A stretch of DNA of 64,000 nucleotides from Cladocopium goreaui (GCA_947184155.2 CAMXCT020006445.1:1-64000); one strand, 5' to 3'; shown: positions 52,497 to 63,050, numbered from the stretch's first letter. A program made the numbers and translations. Notes: a model not told the origin generated them from the sequence alone.

Positions 52497-52548
52497 TTTG
52501 CTCTCCCGCCTGTCCGCTGGGACGACCCCTTTTTGGGCGTTCAGGCAC
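52497..52548 (-). CDS. Exon with an AT-hook-like motif
   Basis: 52 bp. Minus acceptor AAATCCCATGACAG, donor AGCAAA|GTGTTT. Reads VPERPKRGRPSGQAGEQ. KRGRP is the core of the AT-hook that binds the minor groove of AT-rich DNA. One short motif is only suggestive. Confidence 0.4.
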
Positions 52549-52690
52549 CTGTCATGGGATTTAATGGGAGAGATGGTGACTTTCCATGGTAATCTAAGAG
52601 TTTTCATGGAACATGGCGTCTTTTTGAGATGGTGATTTTCCATTGCAAAGCTTACCAAATGGTAAGAACCCTCAAAATGTGAGTGTTTAG

Positions 52691-52781
52691 CTCGGGTACA
52701 GTTGACACAGGAAAAGAGTCAACGGATAGTTGGCATCAAGAAAATCACAATTGGAGAAGCACGATTTACAACTGCACGGAG
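52691..52781 (+). CDS. Exon with GTAAGT donor
   Basis: 91 bp. Acceptor TGAGTGTTTAG and donor CACGGAG|GTAAGT, the best 5' splice site in the window. The frame that joins the next exon reads GTVDTGKESTDSWHQENHNW and then RSTIYNCTE. Another frame (LTQEKSQRIVGIKKITIGEA) is also open but does not join in phase to a stop. Confidence 0.42.
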
Positions 52782-52880
52782 GTAAGTGGACCCCATCACT
52801 ATACACCTCTCTGCTCCTGCTTTGTTGCCATTTTCCAACTTGTTCTTTGCATGAATTGTGTGGCCCAACGGTCAGCACAG

Positions 52881-52934
52881 GACGGACCTCCTGTGCCTTC
52901 CTCTTGGTACCCTGAGAAGCCAGGCTGGCGCTGA
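52881..52934 (+). CDS. C-terminal exon, Pro/Trp-rich
   Basis: Begins after GTCAGCACAG, 99 bp after the GTAAGT donor at 52781, in matching phase. Reads DGPPVPSSWYPEKPGWR and TGA at 52932-52934. The minus strand offers GTKRKAQEVRPVLTVG after a good acceptor, so the call is not exclusive. Confidence 0.38.
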   Translation, partial: DGPPVPSSWYPEKPGWR

Positions 52935-53689
52935 AGGGGAAACCAACAGCTGTTACCCATCTTTTGGCACCAACGGAAAACTAAATATCTGCATCAATGA
53001 TAGCTGAATATCTTTCTATATAAAAAAGATATCTATATTTTTCTTGATGGCTGCAGATACATATCTTCATAAGTCTTTAAATCTGTATGGCTAAATATCC
53101 TGCAAAGGCGGCTATATACCAATCCCTACCATATCCTCTCAACGAATCATATTGATGCAAAGATTGTGGCCCGCGTTTGTGGAAAGGATTTCGTCAGGAA
53201 ACCAAATTCTTCCTGGATGTGAACAAATATTGGAGTATCAGTGTGCAAAAAGCGCGCCAATGATATCAAGCTCAACAACTGGGGGATACGCAACGAATAT
53301 GGGATCTAGATATATCTAGATCACTTTCCATTTAAAGCCAACCCCGGATAAAATAAGCCTATAAGCCCTGGTTGATTAATTAGGGGTACCCCCTAAAATA
53401 GTATCCAAAAGTGACAATCTGCTGCTAAAACTCTTCAGTCGACAAATACCGTTTGGATCAGAACAAATCCACGTCTTTTCACAAGGTGTTCTTAGTGCCT
53501 GTTTCGCACATACTGGCACAATCCAACTGAAGTTAGGATTGATGGTTAGTGGCTGGAGTGTATCCCTTGATAAAACTCCGCCACTTTTTACAGGATCAAT
53601 TAATTGCACCGTTGGACTCTGCATCAATTTCACACAAGACCACCTGCTCTGTCAGGCCTGCGGGCGGGTCTCGGATTTTTCCATGGCAG

Positions 53690-53810
53690 AAGGCCCCTTT
53701 TGGGAAAGCAAGCCTTCTACCTGCTTGCACAACGTTTCCACCTGAACCAGGATGAGTGGAAACGGTGGCAAGCTGTCGCTCAAGAGTGGCAGTCAACCAT
53801 ATTGCAAAGT
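53690..53810 (+). CDS. Exon, helical, Gln/Trp-rich
   Basis: Plus acceptor CGGATTTTTCCATGGCAG, then LLGKQAFYLLAQRFHLNQDE and WKRWQAVAQEWQSTILQ in one frame. Amphipathic, convincing as protein. End unclear (possible donor GTTGTG). Family unknown. Confidence 0.43.
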
Positions 53811-53821
53811 TGTGTAATTAA

Positions 53822-53945
53822 TCAACTTAATCATCATATGTAATATATATATAATAATGATGATGATAATAATAATAGAATAAAAATAATATAATATAAC
53901 AATAACAATAATAATAATCAACAGATATAACATATACCAAACATA
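53822..53945. repeat. AT-rich TAA/TGA simple repeats
   Basis: Runs of ATAATAATGATG and AACAATAATAAT. Confidence 0.8.
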
Positions 53946-53992
53946 ATGCACACCAATAAAAATCCATTCAGAGTCTGAAGCAAAACACCATC

Positions 53993-54213
53993 TGCAGTTC
54001 ATGGCAAGTCCCAACTCCTGCGCCCTGGGCCATCCAACATCTTTGGCATCGAAGTGCGGGGTGCCACCGAAACGACACCTGGGCGCTGAGTATGATCCGA
54101 AAGCATCGGAGGTCAACGGCTAGGCCCATCCGGGTGTTCCAAGGGTTTTCGGCGTCCCGGCATGGAGTGAAGCAACTGAGACAGTTCCGGATATTGCCCA
54201 ACCTGGCTGAACA
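53993..54213 (-). CDS. Coding island, Cys/Arg-rich
   Basis: The minus strand after TCGTCCTTTGTTCAG reads LGNIRNCLSCFTPCRDAENP, then MGLAVDLRCFRIILSAQ with a possible donor GTGTCG, or on through FRWHPALRCQRCWMAQG. About three quarters of third bases are C/G. On plus, SRHGVKQLRQFRILPNLAEQ and GVPPKRHLGAEYDPKASEV are also good. Confidence 0.36.
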
Positions 54214-54419
54214 AAGGACGACAAAGGACGACAGTTATAGGAGGCTTAAAAGTCGCCTTCAGTTACCCTTGGCCATTTTCCAAGAACAGTATGATCATGA
54301 TTTTCTTGGTTCTTCAATGTTCTTCATGAGATTATACCTATGATTTTTTCTTATGGTCATGTGTATTTTTGATCATATTTCCTCGGTTAAAGCCTGAAAA
54401 TGTACCCAGCATCTACCAA

Positions 54420-54502
54420 TCATGGCGGCTGACTGGGCTCAAACGCAAATCCACACGCAAAACCTCCGAGGTGAGCTGCCAGGTGCCCAAAAGGAGGACG
54501 TG
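54420..54502. CDS. Coding-like island, strand unresolved
   Basis: Plus: ATG at 54422, MAADWAQTQIHTQNLRGELP (31 codons to stop), with a GTGAGC donor inside. Minus: after TTTTGGGCACCTGGCAG, LTSEVLRVDLRLSPVSRHDW and TAG. Confidence 0.3.
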
Positions 54503-54545
54503 GTTTCCACAACATGACATGAGTGTAGCGAAACCGAGTGTTGAG

Positions 54546-54653
54546 TGGTTGGTGGTTTCAACCTACCCCTCTGAAAAATATGAGTTCGTCAGTTGGGATC
54601 ATGACATTCCCAATATATGGAAAATAAGATTCATGTTCCAAACCACCAACCAG
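54546..54653. mobile_element. Family C element
   Basis: TGGTTGGTGGTTTCAACC to CCACCAACCAG. Confidence 0.8.
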
Positions 54654-54659
54654 TGATTA

Positions 54660-55050
54660 TTAACCATGATTAACCATCATTACCCCATACTAAACCAATG
54701 TTCCAGTCACCACCAAGCAGTGAATCAAATGATCTGCAAAACCCAACATGCAAAGCCGTTGAAGGATCATGCAGGATCATGCAGGTCCTATAAAAATCGA
54801 GTAGCCATGAGTAGCCGATACCCTATCAATGACAAGGTCCAAACAAATCTTGTTACAGAAAAAGAATGCTAACCGGCCAAACTTGGATACTCACGCAGTG
54901 TTTCATGTTCTCAATTCCATGTTCCTCATGTTCCTCATCTTTCCTCCATCAAAATGACCATCCCAACTCTAAGAAAACACGGAAACACAACATGCTTAAG
55001 AAGTTAGAGACCTAGTCAGATATCATTTAATATCATTTAGGTGCGAAACA
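54660..55050. other. No gene seen
   Basis: Intermediate composition, no usable exon borders or known repeats. Confidence 0.4.
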
Positions 55051-55057
55051 ACAATAA

Positions 55058-55167
55058 TACCCTCTGGTAATTTAACATAGCTATTGAAAATGGTGATTTA
55101 GTTCGTGAGTTTTCCCATTAATAGCATGGTGATTTTCCATAGTTTTTTGTATGTTTACCAGATGGTA
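55058..55167. mobile_element. Family A element
   Basis: TACCCTCTGG to CCAGATGGTA, with TTTTTTGTATGTTT near the right end. Confidence 0.8.
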
Positions 55168-55502
55168 AACCAGCCATGGCTGGGAATGGTAAACATATAC
55201 CACCTCTATATAAAAATGGTGATTTATACCTCCGAGCTGCTGCATGGTTGCTCTTGTGATAGTCCGTCAGCACCTGGCAAAAAACATCATTGACGTACGA
55301 TGAAAAGCCACAACAAAAAAAGGGTGGTTTTTAATGATCAAAACTACGGCATACTAAACTAGTTGAACTATAGTTCTACATAGTTCAACATATATACTTT
55401 AACATACAGTTTAGTTTGACATACTGTGGATATCTGTGGATGGTTGCGAAATCCTGCATCACCAAAAGGATGGTTGAAACCCTATAATGGGATGTTTACC
55501 AC

Positions 55503-55547
55503 CGTTTTCCATCCACCGGCCTCACTGAGGCATTGCAGCGGTTGTCG
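55503..55547 (-). CDS. Short exon
   Basis: 45 bp, phase 0. Minus acceptor CATGTGCCCCTTGCAG, reads RQPLQCLSEAGGWKT, donor AAACG|GTGGTA. Confidence 0.38.
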
Positions 55548-55559
55548 CTGCAAGGGGCA

Positions 55560-56030
55560 CATGCCTCGATCTCAAGGGGATGACATCAATGGATATCAAG
55601 GGATCATCTATGGGATAATCCATGGAGTATATATGGATGATATATGTATAAATATATATAATTATGTGTATATATATATGGAGATATATGGGGATATATG
55701 GAGATATAATGATATGTAATTATATAACTATATCATATATATATATATAAGTATAACCAGCAAGAATGAGGAAATAGTGGGATATACATATATATATAAT
55801 ATTTTTATAACTGATATAACTACCAATAATAATCAACAACAATAATGTGGGAACCCTGGCTGCCATAAACAACTATCATTTGGGGATTGTAAAAAAAAAA
55901 AAACATACCAGTGGAGATGACTTGGGGATGGTTCCTGATGGTATCTCCCCATGTTTACGGTGAAATTGAATAAATTGAATTGATGCTCAATGATTGAATC
56001 CCGCTGAAATCACCGTTTTTGATGGTTATA
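55560..56030. other. No gene seen; TA-rich
   Basis: GGATATATGGAGATATA-type simple repeats. No exon. Confidence 0.5.
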
Positions 56031-56035
56031 GTAGT

Positions 56036-56140
56036 TACCATCTGGTTATTTAACATAGCCATGGAAAATCACAATTTTTAATAGGTAAACCATCTATAAA
56101 TGGGCCATTTTCCATGGCTCTGTTAAATAACCAGAGGGTA
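56036..56140. mobile_element. Family A element
   Basis: TACCATCTGG to CCAGAGGGTA. Confidence 0.8.
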
Positions 56141-56321
56141 AATAAAAATGATTCAAACATTAAGCCTGAGAATTGATGTTCAAGGTCAATTTGCCGATGA
56201 ATCCGTGCCTGTTCCAAAAAACTTCCTGAAGAGGTACGAATCATACCCCCAAATCATACCCCAGTCGTACTCCCTCAGAGGCTACTGGGATCGATAACTG
56301 GTATTAACTGGTGATATGTTG

Positions 56322-56469
56322 TACCCTCTGGTAATTTAACATAGCTATTGAAAATGGCCCAGTCAAAATAGTTGATTTAACCCAATTTTACATGGTGGGC
56401 CATTTATAGTTGATTTATCCATTAAACATTGTGATTTTCCATAGCAATGTAAACGTTTACCAGAGTGCA
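56322..56469. mobile_element. Family A element, long form
   Basis: TACCCTCTGG to CCAGAGTGCA, 148 bp. The core palindrome is partly duplicated. Confidence 0.7.
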
Positions 56470-56613
56470 ATCCATGTTGCCAACCAGCTAGCTAACCAGT
56501 CAACTACCCATGTACTTACTCAGGTCGTCCGTGAAATATGTTCCATAAATGTGCCATGATTTGCGCCCAACATATCCAAGAGTATAGTAACATATAGTAA
56601 CAACATATACATT

Positions 56614-56694
56614 AATGTGGGTAAAACAAAATAATCCATCCCCAAAATCATCATAAATAGGTGGTATAAACCATTCCATTGTTTTACCCACATT
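56614..56694. repeat. Family D element
   Basis: AATGTGGGTAAAACAAAATAA to ATTGTTTTACCCACATT, well-matched ends. Confidence 0.65.
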
Positions 56695-56972
56695 ACGTGG
56701 ATGGCTAACGGTTAGGATCTACCATGATCCATAGATCTTTCCTCCGCTAAAAATGGCCGTTTGGGGGAGATAACTTCTCCATGTCAAGACGCACCCAAAT
56801 CATCTTAGGTTGACAGTTGACAGCGTATCATATGATTATCATATATATATATACACATATAATTATATATAATTATATATATATATGTATATGTATCCCA
56901 TTGCTTCCCCATCAAATCCCATTAAATCATTTGTTTTTCATGGTGTTTTCCCCTATTTTGTAGGGCTTTCAG

Positions 56973-57082
56973 CTTCAAGTCCGGCGGCTCCGGCCAATTT
57001 CCGTGGCAAGTCGCTGATCAATCCACGCAGAATGCCCTGTGAGTATCTGACGCGGAGGGGACGTCTGCAGTCTCCGATTCCG
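56973..57082 (+). CDS. Exon, basic
   Basis: Plus acceptor TTGTAGGGCTTTCAG. Reads SSPAAPANFRGKSLINPRRM and then PCEYLTRRGRLQSPIPW, with good third-base bias. Probable donor GTGGAAAA. Unknown. Confidence 0.43.
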
Positions 57083-57214
57083 TGGAAAAATGACGTGGGG
57101 ATGTGGGGATGGGTCAAAACCAATAGTACCCCTGTAGTTCACATCAAAATAGCTGGGATTTATGGATGTGAATAACCCACTAAAAATGGGGTATTAATAG
57201 GTATTGACCCATAC

Positions 57215-57363
57215 CCATGTGGTGTTTTGCGAGGAAGACATGGAGAAAAACACATCTGCAGCATTCTGCTGCATTCTGCACCAATAAACTGGTCAAGATC
57301 ATTCAGAGTCTTCAATATCTGGCTAAGAACCACCATCTTGGGGAGGGTTGGGCCCACCTTAGA
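57215..57363 (-). CDS. Exon, helical
   Basis: The minus strand after ATCATTGCTCTAAG reads VGPTLPKMVVLSQILKTLND, then LDQFIGAECSRMLQMCF. The frame continues open into AT-rich DNA, so the 3' border is unknown. Confidence 0.37.
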
Positions 57364-57387
57364 GCAATGATCTGGTTCCCAATGTAA

Positions 57388-57777
57388 GTGGCACCGCCCG
57401 AAGAATATCCCGGACTCCCGCAAAATGTGGAGGCTCCCAACCACAAAAATAATGCGGCAGAAACCGGTGGAAATGGTTTTGGGGACATGAATCATATATA
57501 TATATTATATTATTATATATACATTCCAATAATTAATCAATACAGGCATCTCAAAATTGAAAATGTTCAGCTCAGACAAGTTTGGGTGAAATCCATCCAG
57601 CCAGTGCTTGGTTGTGGGGTCCCTGACCCCAAATCAGATGCGGGTGCCCCAAACATTCCAACGGTCAATCATCAAGTTGCCCATCGCCAAAAAAAAAGGG
57701 GCATCTCCGACAAATCGACTGAGAAATCCGAAAAACATCGGAGCATCAACATTGCCCAAGAATCCCAAATGATTTGA
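57388..57777 (+). CDS. Open frame of 129 codons, doubtful
   Basis: A plus frame including PEEYPGLPQNVEAPNHKNNA and later KSDAGAPNIPTVNHQVAHRQ, but with an AT-rich YYIYIPI piece between. Codon bias is weak. It may hold one or two exons. Confidence 0.22.
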   Translation: MAPPEEYPGLPQNVEAPNHKNNAAETGGNGFGDMNHIYILYYYIYIPIINQYRHLKIENVQLRQVWVKSIQPVLGCGVPDPKSDAGAPNIPTVNHQVAHRQKKRGISDKSTEKSEKHRSINIAQESQMI

Positions 57778-57998
57778 TTCTGACATCCACATGTCGCCAC
57801 AGTTTTCCCAAATTCAAATAACTAAAACTGTGTAAAATCAACGCTTTTGCCATCTGGCTATTCAACAGCTCGCTATGGTGTTGCCACCATTTACTTCGAC
57901 TTGATAACTTAATGCGATGATTTACCTTGAACAAAATGGTGATTGTCCAGGTCTTTCAAAGGCTTTATTTATGGCCTTTTTTTTTGCATGGGTTATCT

Positions 57999-58107
57999 TC
58001 AGAAAAGTTCCACGAAAATCCCAACGATGCCATCATCGTAGCGCGACGCGCACATGTAGGTGTACTGCTTGTGCGTCGCCGCGTCGCAAAAGGCATCCAG
58101 GTCATCC
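57999..58107 (-). CDS. C-terminal exon, strand probably minus
   Basis: Minus acceptor GCTTTGCCAAAGTCCTCAG, then DLDAFCDAATHKQYTYMCAS and RYDDGIVGIFVELF to TGA at 57999. About 70% C/G at third bases. The plus strand is also good (NPNDAIIVARRAHVGVLLVR to a stop at about 58140) with a strong acceptor, but its bias is lower. Unknown family. Confidence 0.42.
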
Positions 58108-58265
58108 CTGAGGACTTTGGCAAAGCAAACCCTGCATGATGTGAAGCCGATTTTCTAAGCTTCAGAAATTGATGTGTATATGTAATAATATATATATAAA
58201 TGGTAACCAGAACAGCAATCATGTCATAACAATAGATAATAGTAATTAATAATTTTAGAGAATTA

Positions 58266-58329
58266 CATGGATGGATGGATGGATGGCTGGATGGATGGAT
58301 GGATGGATGGATGAATGGATGGATGGATT
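58266..58329. repeat. (GGAT)n microsatellite
   Basis: About 15 units of ATGG, one interrupted. Confidence 0.9.
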
Positions 58330-58604
58330 GGACATTGACCAACAAACATGCGAGTTCCATACAGAACACATGGGATGCAAGGTGGGCAACATGGAAAGGG
58401 TATGAAAGGGTTGCCTTAAAATAATTCGAACATGGGGCGAATTTACCTCGAATATATCACTATGAAACAATGAGGAACATTTTTTTTTGGGTTAAACTAT
58501 TGGATTTCAAACATGGGACACTCCATGTGAAAATCTTTCAACAAATAATATGCTGCCAGCGAATATATTTGCAACGACCATACTTATGCAAATGACCATA
58601 CATA

Positions 58605-58691
58605 TACCCTTTGGCGATGTAACTTTTGTCGTGGGAAAATCATCTATAAATGGTGGATGCCCAGTTCGCCATGTTCAACCACCAGCGGGTA
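58605..58691. repeat. Family A element, eroded
   Basis: TACCCTTTGG to CCAGCGGGTA. Confidence 0.5.
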
Positions 58692-58771
58692 ACCAATCCA
58701 TGAAAATCCCATGAATCCCATAGAACCCCATTAAAATATACTAAATTCACCACTACAATCATTATATACAC

Positions 58772-58904
58772 CATGGGAATCTCATAGCGTTTCTTGCTGT
58801 CTTTGTGCCACTGTCCCCATTCGGTGCCGCGCTTGATGAGGGTCTCATCAACGTTGGTCACCGTCAAAACGCGCAGGATCAGCTCACGCATCTTGCGGAT
58901 GAAC
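58772..58904 (-). CDS. Exon, unknown protein, strong coding bias
   Basis: 133 bp. Minus acceptor CCCACTGCTTGAG, then FIRKMRELILRVLTVTNVDE, TLIKRGTEWGQWHKDSKKRY, EIPM and donor CATG|GTGTAT. About 75% C/G at third bases. The other strand is poor. One of the surest host exons. No family recognised. Confidence 0.6.
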
Positions 58905-59010
58905 CTCAAGCAGTGGGTAGTCCATAGTGCCATAGGGGTGGCCAAGTTAGTGGTAATCTTCACCATGAAAATACCATTGATACCATTCCCATAGGATCCA
59001 TGCATGGTAT

Positions 59011-59807
59011 ATATATAATCCCTTCCTCCTAATACTAAACGTCCCCCTAATACTAAAAACAGGCATCCATCTCCAATTTCCGAAAATTTCAGTTTGGCCA
59101 ATTTGACTTTTAATTGATCCCCTTTAAAAAACAATTTAAAAATCAACCTACCATTTGTGGGTTCTCCCCCCTAATACTAAAAACTAGTTCACCCCGGGGT
59201 GTTTAGTATTAGGGGGGCCTAGTCCCAATCCCTCACTCCAAGCTGCCTGGCTACTCTAGCAATTAGGGGTAAGCTTCGAACTGCCATTTTTGGCAATATT
59301 TTAATTGCGTTATATAAGGAAATTTAATTGATTTTGAGATCGGAAAAAATAGTTTTTAGTATTAAGGGTTTTAATTTAGTATTAGGGGTAAGCTTCGAAC
59401 TGCCATTTTTGGCAATATTTTAATTGCGTTATATAAGGAAATTTAATTGATTTTGAGATCGGAAAAAATAGTTTTTAGTATTAAGGGTTTTAATTTAGTA
59501 TTAGGGGTAAGCTTCGAACTGCCATTTTTGGCAATATTTTAATTGCGTTATATAAGGAAATTTAATTGATTTTGAGATCGGAAAAAATAGTTTTTAGTAT
59601 TAAGGGTTTTAATTTAGTATTAGGGGTAAGCTTCGAACTGCCATTTTTGGCAATATTTTAATTGCGTTATATAAGGAAATTTAATTAATTAATTAACATG
59701 ACTTCGATTTGGTTCCCTAATAATAAATACCCCCCTAATACTAAAAACTACCTGCCGTGTTTTGTATTAGGGGGGGGGTTTAGTATTAGGAGGAAGGGAT
59801 TATATAT
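59011..59807. mobile_element. 797-bp inverted-repeat element inserted in family B
   Basis: 30-bp exact inverted ends (59011-59040 and 59778-59807), including ATAATCCCTTCCTCC and TAATACTAAAC. The motif TTTAGTATTAGGGGG recurs inside in both orientations, forming a hairpin at 59166-59216 and a further inverted pair near 59733-59780. It encodes no protein. Confidence 0.8.
59264..59684. repeat. 119-bp tandem array, about 3.5 copies
   Basis: Unit begins near TTAGGGGTAAGCTTCGAAC and repeats at 59270, 59389, 59508 and 59627 (same base), exactly 119 bp apart and identical by eye. It lies inside the nested element. Confidence 0.95.
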
Positions 59808-60110
59808 ATACATATACTAACATTGGGGGTATATTGATGGTAAATGTTACCATATATAGCAGGAAGCAACAAATCGGATTTCGCTGGGTATGACGGTATG
59901 ACATAATATTCCTCTGTCTAACTAATGTTTGGGAAATCATGGGAAATCCATCCGTTCAAAATACATTGGGGGAATCATAAACTCGAGGTGATCCGTGGAT
60001 AATCTATGGGGGATCCATTCAAAATAATCTATCGGTGTACAATGATATCGCCAGTCAACATTGGGAAATGTTCATCAAGATTTGATGTTCATAGTCTTGT
60101 TGATACTCAC

Positions 60111-60315
60111 CATCAGCACCAAGGTATCTGTTGGGGCCAGAGTTCGGAAGCTGGTGAAGCTCTGACCCCATGGAATTGATGGATCACCAGGCCCTGGAGC
60201 ACTGGTTCCGTTCCTGATGGTTCCCTGAGGCTGTGGCAACTGGAAACTTTCAGAGGTGGAGTTCAGCTTCATGACTTCATCGAAATTCTTGTCCGCCTGG
60301 AGGCCGGGCAAATAT
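60111..60315 (-). CDS. Exon, unknown protein, strong
   Basis: 205 bp, ending at a consensus donor ATG|GTGAGT on the minus strand. Reads LPGLQADKNFDEVMKLNSTS, then ESFQLPQPQGTIRNGTSAPG, then WGQSFTSFRTLAPTDTLVLM. The acceptor is probably CCCCTGGAG. Clearly protein-coding. No family recognised. Its phase does not fit directly to the exon at 58904, so another exon lies between or they are separate genes. Confidence 0.6.
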
Positions 60316-60883
60316 CTCCAGGGGCCATGGAATTCATGGAGTGCCCCAAGAAAGCAAAGATACTAACAGAAACTGACAGAAACAGCGAAACTTCAATGAA
60401 ATGACACTTAATAGTGACGCACCTCAGAATCTCCTCACCGTAAGGGACTCAAAAGAATGATTTGACGTAGTCCGGCCGTTGGACAACTACGGCAACGACA
60501 TTTCTGATGGATTCCAGTGAAAGAACTGGGGATCAAACCCGCAACAGACAAGTCTTGCAGAATTTGTTCACCGCAATCCTCATGTCGAGTGGATTTTTTT
60601 TGACATGTGTTTTTTGTCAGTTGAATGCCCCAATTTTTAACCATACAAAAAACAAATCCATTGTCACCCCATGAGTTGGGGCTAAAGACACGGAACCGAA
60701 CCCCATGGCTTGCTGGAAAAATCCCCCATAGACACTTCCATGGTGTTCCAGTGAAAAAATCTCCATGGCTTGTTAGGGGGATTTACCGGCCATGTTTAAG
60801 CAGATTTTTCAGATGATGGCTATGTCCATGTGATCCCAAAAAAATCACCATAAAACCCTATATGTTTCCCCATGAATCAGGTT

Positions 60884-60999
60884 TTAGCGTCCCGAAGGCC
60901 TCAGCAATCTGGACCAAAAGGCCAGACACGAAACGGCTGGAGCGTCCTGGGAAAGTGGAGCTTGCCCCAAAATCCATGGCGAAAGCTGTTTGGGAATGA
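60884..60999. CDS. Coding island, both strands good
   Basis: Minus: MDFGASSTFPGRSSRFVSGL, then LVQIAEAFGT, with an ATG at 60981 that could be a start. Plus: after AATCAGGTTTTAG, KASAIWTKRPDTKRLERPGK, then VELAPKSMAKAVWE and TGA at 60997. I slightly prefer minus because it lies just upstream of the exon at 60111. Confidence 0.42.
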
Positions 61000-61187
61000 T
61001 CTACATGGTGGATGTTCATGAAGTTTCCATATCTGCTCTCTCTCTCTCTAGATTTTCCATATCGAATCTAGTCTGTCTAATTATATCTGTGTCATATAGA
61101 TATTTTTTGTAATAGATTTGAATGTTAACATATACAGTACCATCACTATACCATCACTACACGGGCTGCAGGGAACTCAGAGTTGAC

Positions 61188-61323
61188 TCAGAGTCGAAAG
61201 GTTCTTAGCACAACAAATGACTCGATGTCTGCAGCCATGGCCATGGCCATGGCATGGCCCCTCGCCCCCTGGGCCCCGTCCTCGACTTTCGTTGGCCAAT
61301 TCATAGATGGCCGTTCTCCATTC
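61188..61323 (-). CDS. C-terminal exon, unknown protein
   Basis: The minus strand after GGTGGTGCAG (or, in phase with the next exon upstream, after GGAATGGAG at about 61318) reads NWPTKVEDGAQGARGHAMAM and then AADIESFVVLRTFRL to TGA at 61188. A short Ala-Met repeat comes from (ATGGCC)n. Confidence 0.48.
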
Positions 61324-61530
61324 CTGCACCACCAGGCGAAATCTCAGCAGTCCAGTCAACCAATAAATTGGACCCCAGCCTGTTTGTCCCTTCATCACTT
61401 TCATTTGGACCATTTGGTTCATTGAATCCATGAATTCTATTATATATACGAGTATATATACGTGTATATATAGTATATATATATACAGCACATATATATA
61501 TATATACAGCACATATATATATACCTGGAC

Positions 61531-61578
61531 CTTCAAAAGTGCCAAAAAAACTGTCCTGTTGGAACTTTGAACGCAAAT
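61531..61578 (-). CDS. Short exon of the same gene
   Basis: 48 bp. Minus acceptor CACAGTTTGTGCAG and donor TTTGAAG|GTCCAG. In the phase set by 62456 it reads LRSKFQQDSFFGTFE. Confidence 0.4.
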
Positions 61579-61639
61579 CTGCACAAACTGTGCGCAAATC
61601 TTGTAAACATGCCAGATTGGCACATTTGGATCAAACGTT

Positions 61640-62440
61640 CAGAAATCAAGTGGCGCAAGAACTTTTGGTTGTCATTTAGACACGAGTAATCAAGATTGCC
61701 TGTGGAACTACGTTGAGTGTCAGGTCAATAAATTCTGTTCCATGAATTAGAGACACCAACATGTTTTGCATTTTTTTTGCAACACAGAATATATTGTTCC
61801 TGCTCATCCGCCCCACTATTCAGGCATGGTCCCACCGACCTGCCCCTAATGACAAAAATACATGCAACTTTTTCCGTCGTATTGTAAACATTGCAGTGTG
61901 TTGATCTCCACATGCTCCAAACCACAAACAAAACGTACGCAAAAAAAACGCAAAAGTACGCAAATAATCCGCAAAAATACGCAAAAACCCACAAAAGTAA
62001 GCAATTTGCAATTTCTGCACTTTTTGTTTTGAACAATGGACCTAATTCCACACAATTTCTGTTTTGGTGGGCTTATCAACCAAAGCTTTCAATGCACAAT
62101 ACGCGCAATACAGGGAGCAAAGCCTCATATTATAATCTCGACTTGGTGATAAAAGTATGATCAGATTGGGACTCGAATTTGCATGCATGTCACAATGCAT
62201 CAATCATTGCTACCTGTGTGACGCTATGATATGACATGATATGTCATTTTTAGCCCAAGTTCAGTGGTATAATGACATGGTGTGGAAAAGCCTGTTCAAT
62301 TTTGTTTTGGAACGTTCAGTTTTGGCGGGGAACGGTCAAAACGGCCCAAAGGTGCAATAGTCCAAACGTACAAATATTATGGAACTTTTGAAGGTGCAGG
62401 TGTATGTGTGTGAGTGTGTGTCAACACGGTTAATCCATAT
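61640..62440. other. No gene seen
   Basis: AT-rich. AAAAATACGCAAAA-type local repeats near 61935-61990. Predicted frames follow that repeat. Confidence 0.5.
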
Positions 62441-62455
62441 GAATCCCCCATCTAC

Positions 62456-62658
62456 CTCTTGGATCAAAGAAGAAACGCATCCCAAAAGGTTGAGCTCCCC
62501 AGGTGCCATCACCAGACCTGTTGAGGTCAGGGTCCTGTACCTTGATGAAGCCGTCCAACCACGGCACACTGGGATTCGGCTGGCTGCGGTTGGTCAACTT
62601 ATCCGCGCGCTCTTGGTCAAAGTGACTCACCATGCGCCGTGCAATGCACTTGCGAAGC
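62456..62658 (-). CDS. Exon, unknown protein, strong
   Basis: 203 bp. Minus acceptor CCTCCAAGACCCTAAG and donor CCAAGAG|GTAGAT. Reads LRKCIARRMVSHFDQERADK, NRSQPNPSVPWLDGFIKVQD, WGAQPFGMRFFFDPR. Strong C/G third-base bias. With 61531 and 61318 it makes a phase-consistent 3' end. Protein not recognised. The Trp/Phe-rich pattern suggests a globular enzyme (inference). Confidence 0.6.
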
Positions 62659-63050
62659 CTTAGGGTCTTGGAGGTGGGACAACTTCATCTGGAAGAAAGT
62701 GTGGAGATAAGATATAACATGATCGAACATGGTATTACTCTATAAATATGGCTATTTATATGTTTATATGTATATATATATATGTAATATAGGACATATG
62801 GAGCTTTGGAATATATTGCCGCACTTTCTGGAAGGAAGAGTGAGACTGGCTCTAGAATACCCATGTGGTCGTCATGTTATCCATTCCACCATGGCGCCGT
62901 GGCGCCTTGCGTGTCAAACAATGGGGTATACCACTTACATGACCATTTGCCATCCATTTCCCTCATAAACACCTCATAAATTGGCCCTAAATGGTCCCAA
63001 ATAGGGGATGAAAAATCCCCGACTAAACCATGGTTTCGTTTAAGGATGTT

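Larger units (their letters stand above)
58988..59860. mobile_element. Family B element split by a nested element
   Basis: The left end CCCATAGGATCCATG plus TGGTATATAT (58988-59010) and the right part ACTAACATTGGGGGTATATT to CCATATATAGC (59815-59860) are the two halves of one family B element, in inverse orientation to 44737. The far end is lost. Confidence 0.75.

Noticed and set aside
60520-60560. tRNA-like GGTTTGATCCCC on the minus strand
   Set aside because: No matching T-stem, anticodon or acceptor stems around it.
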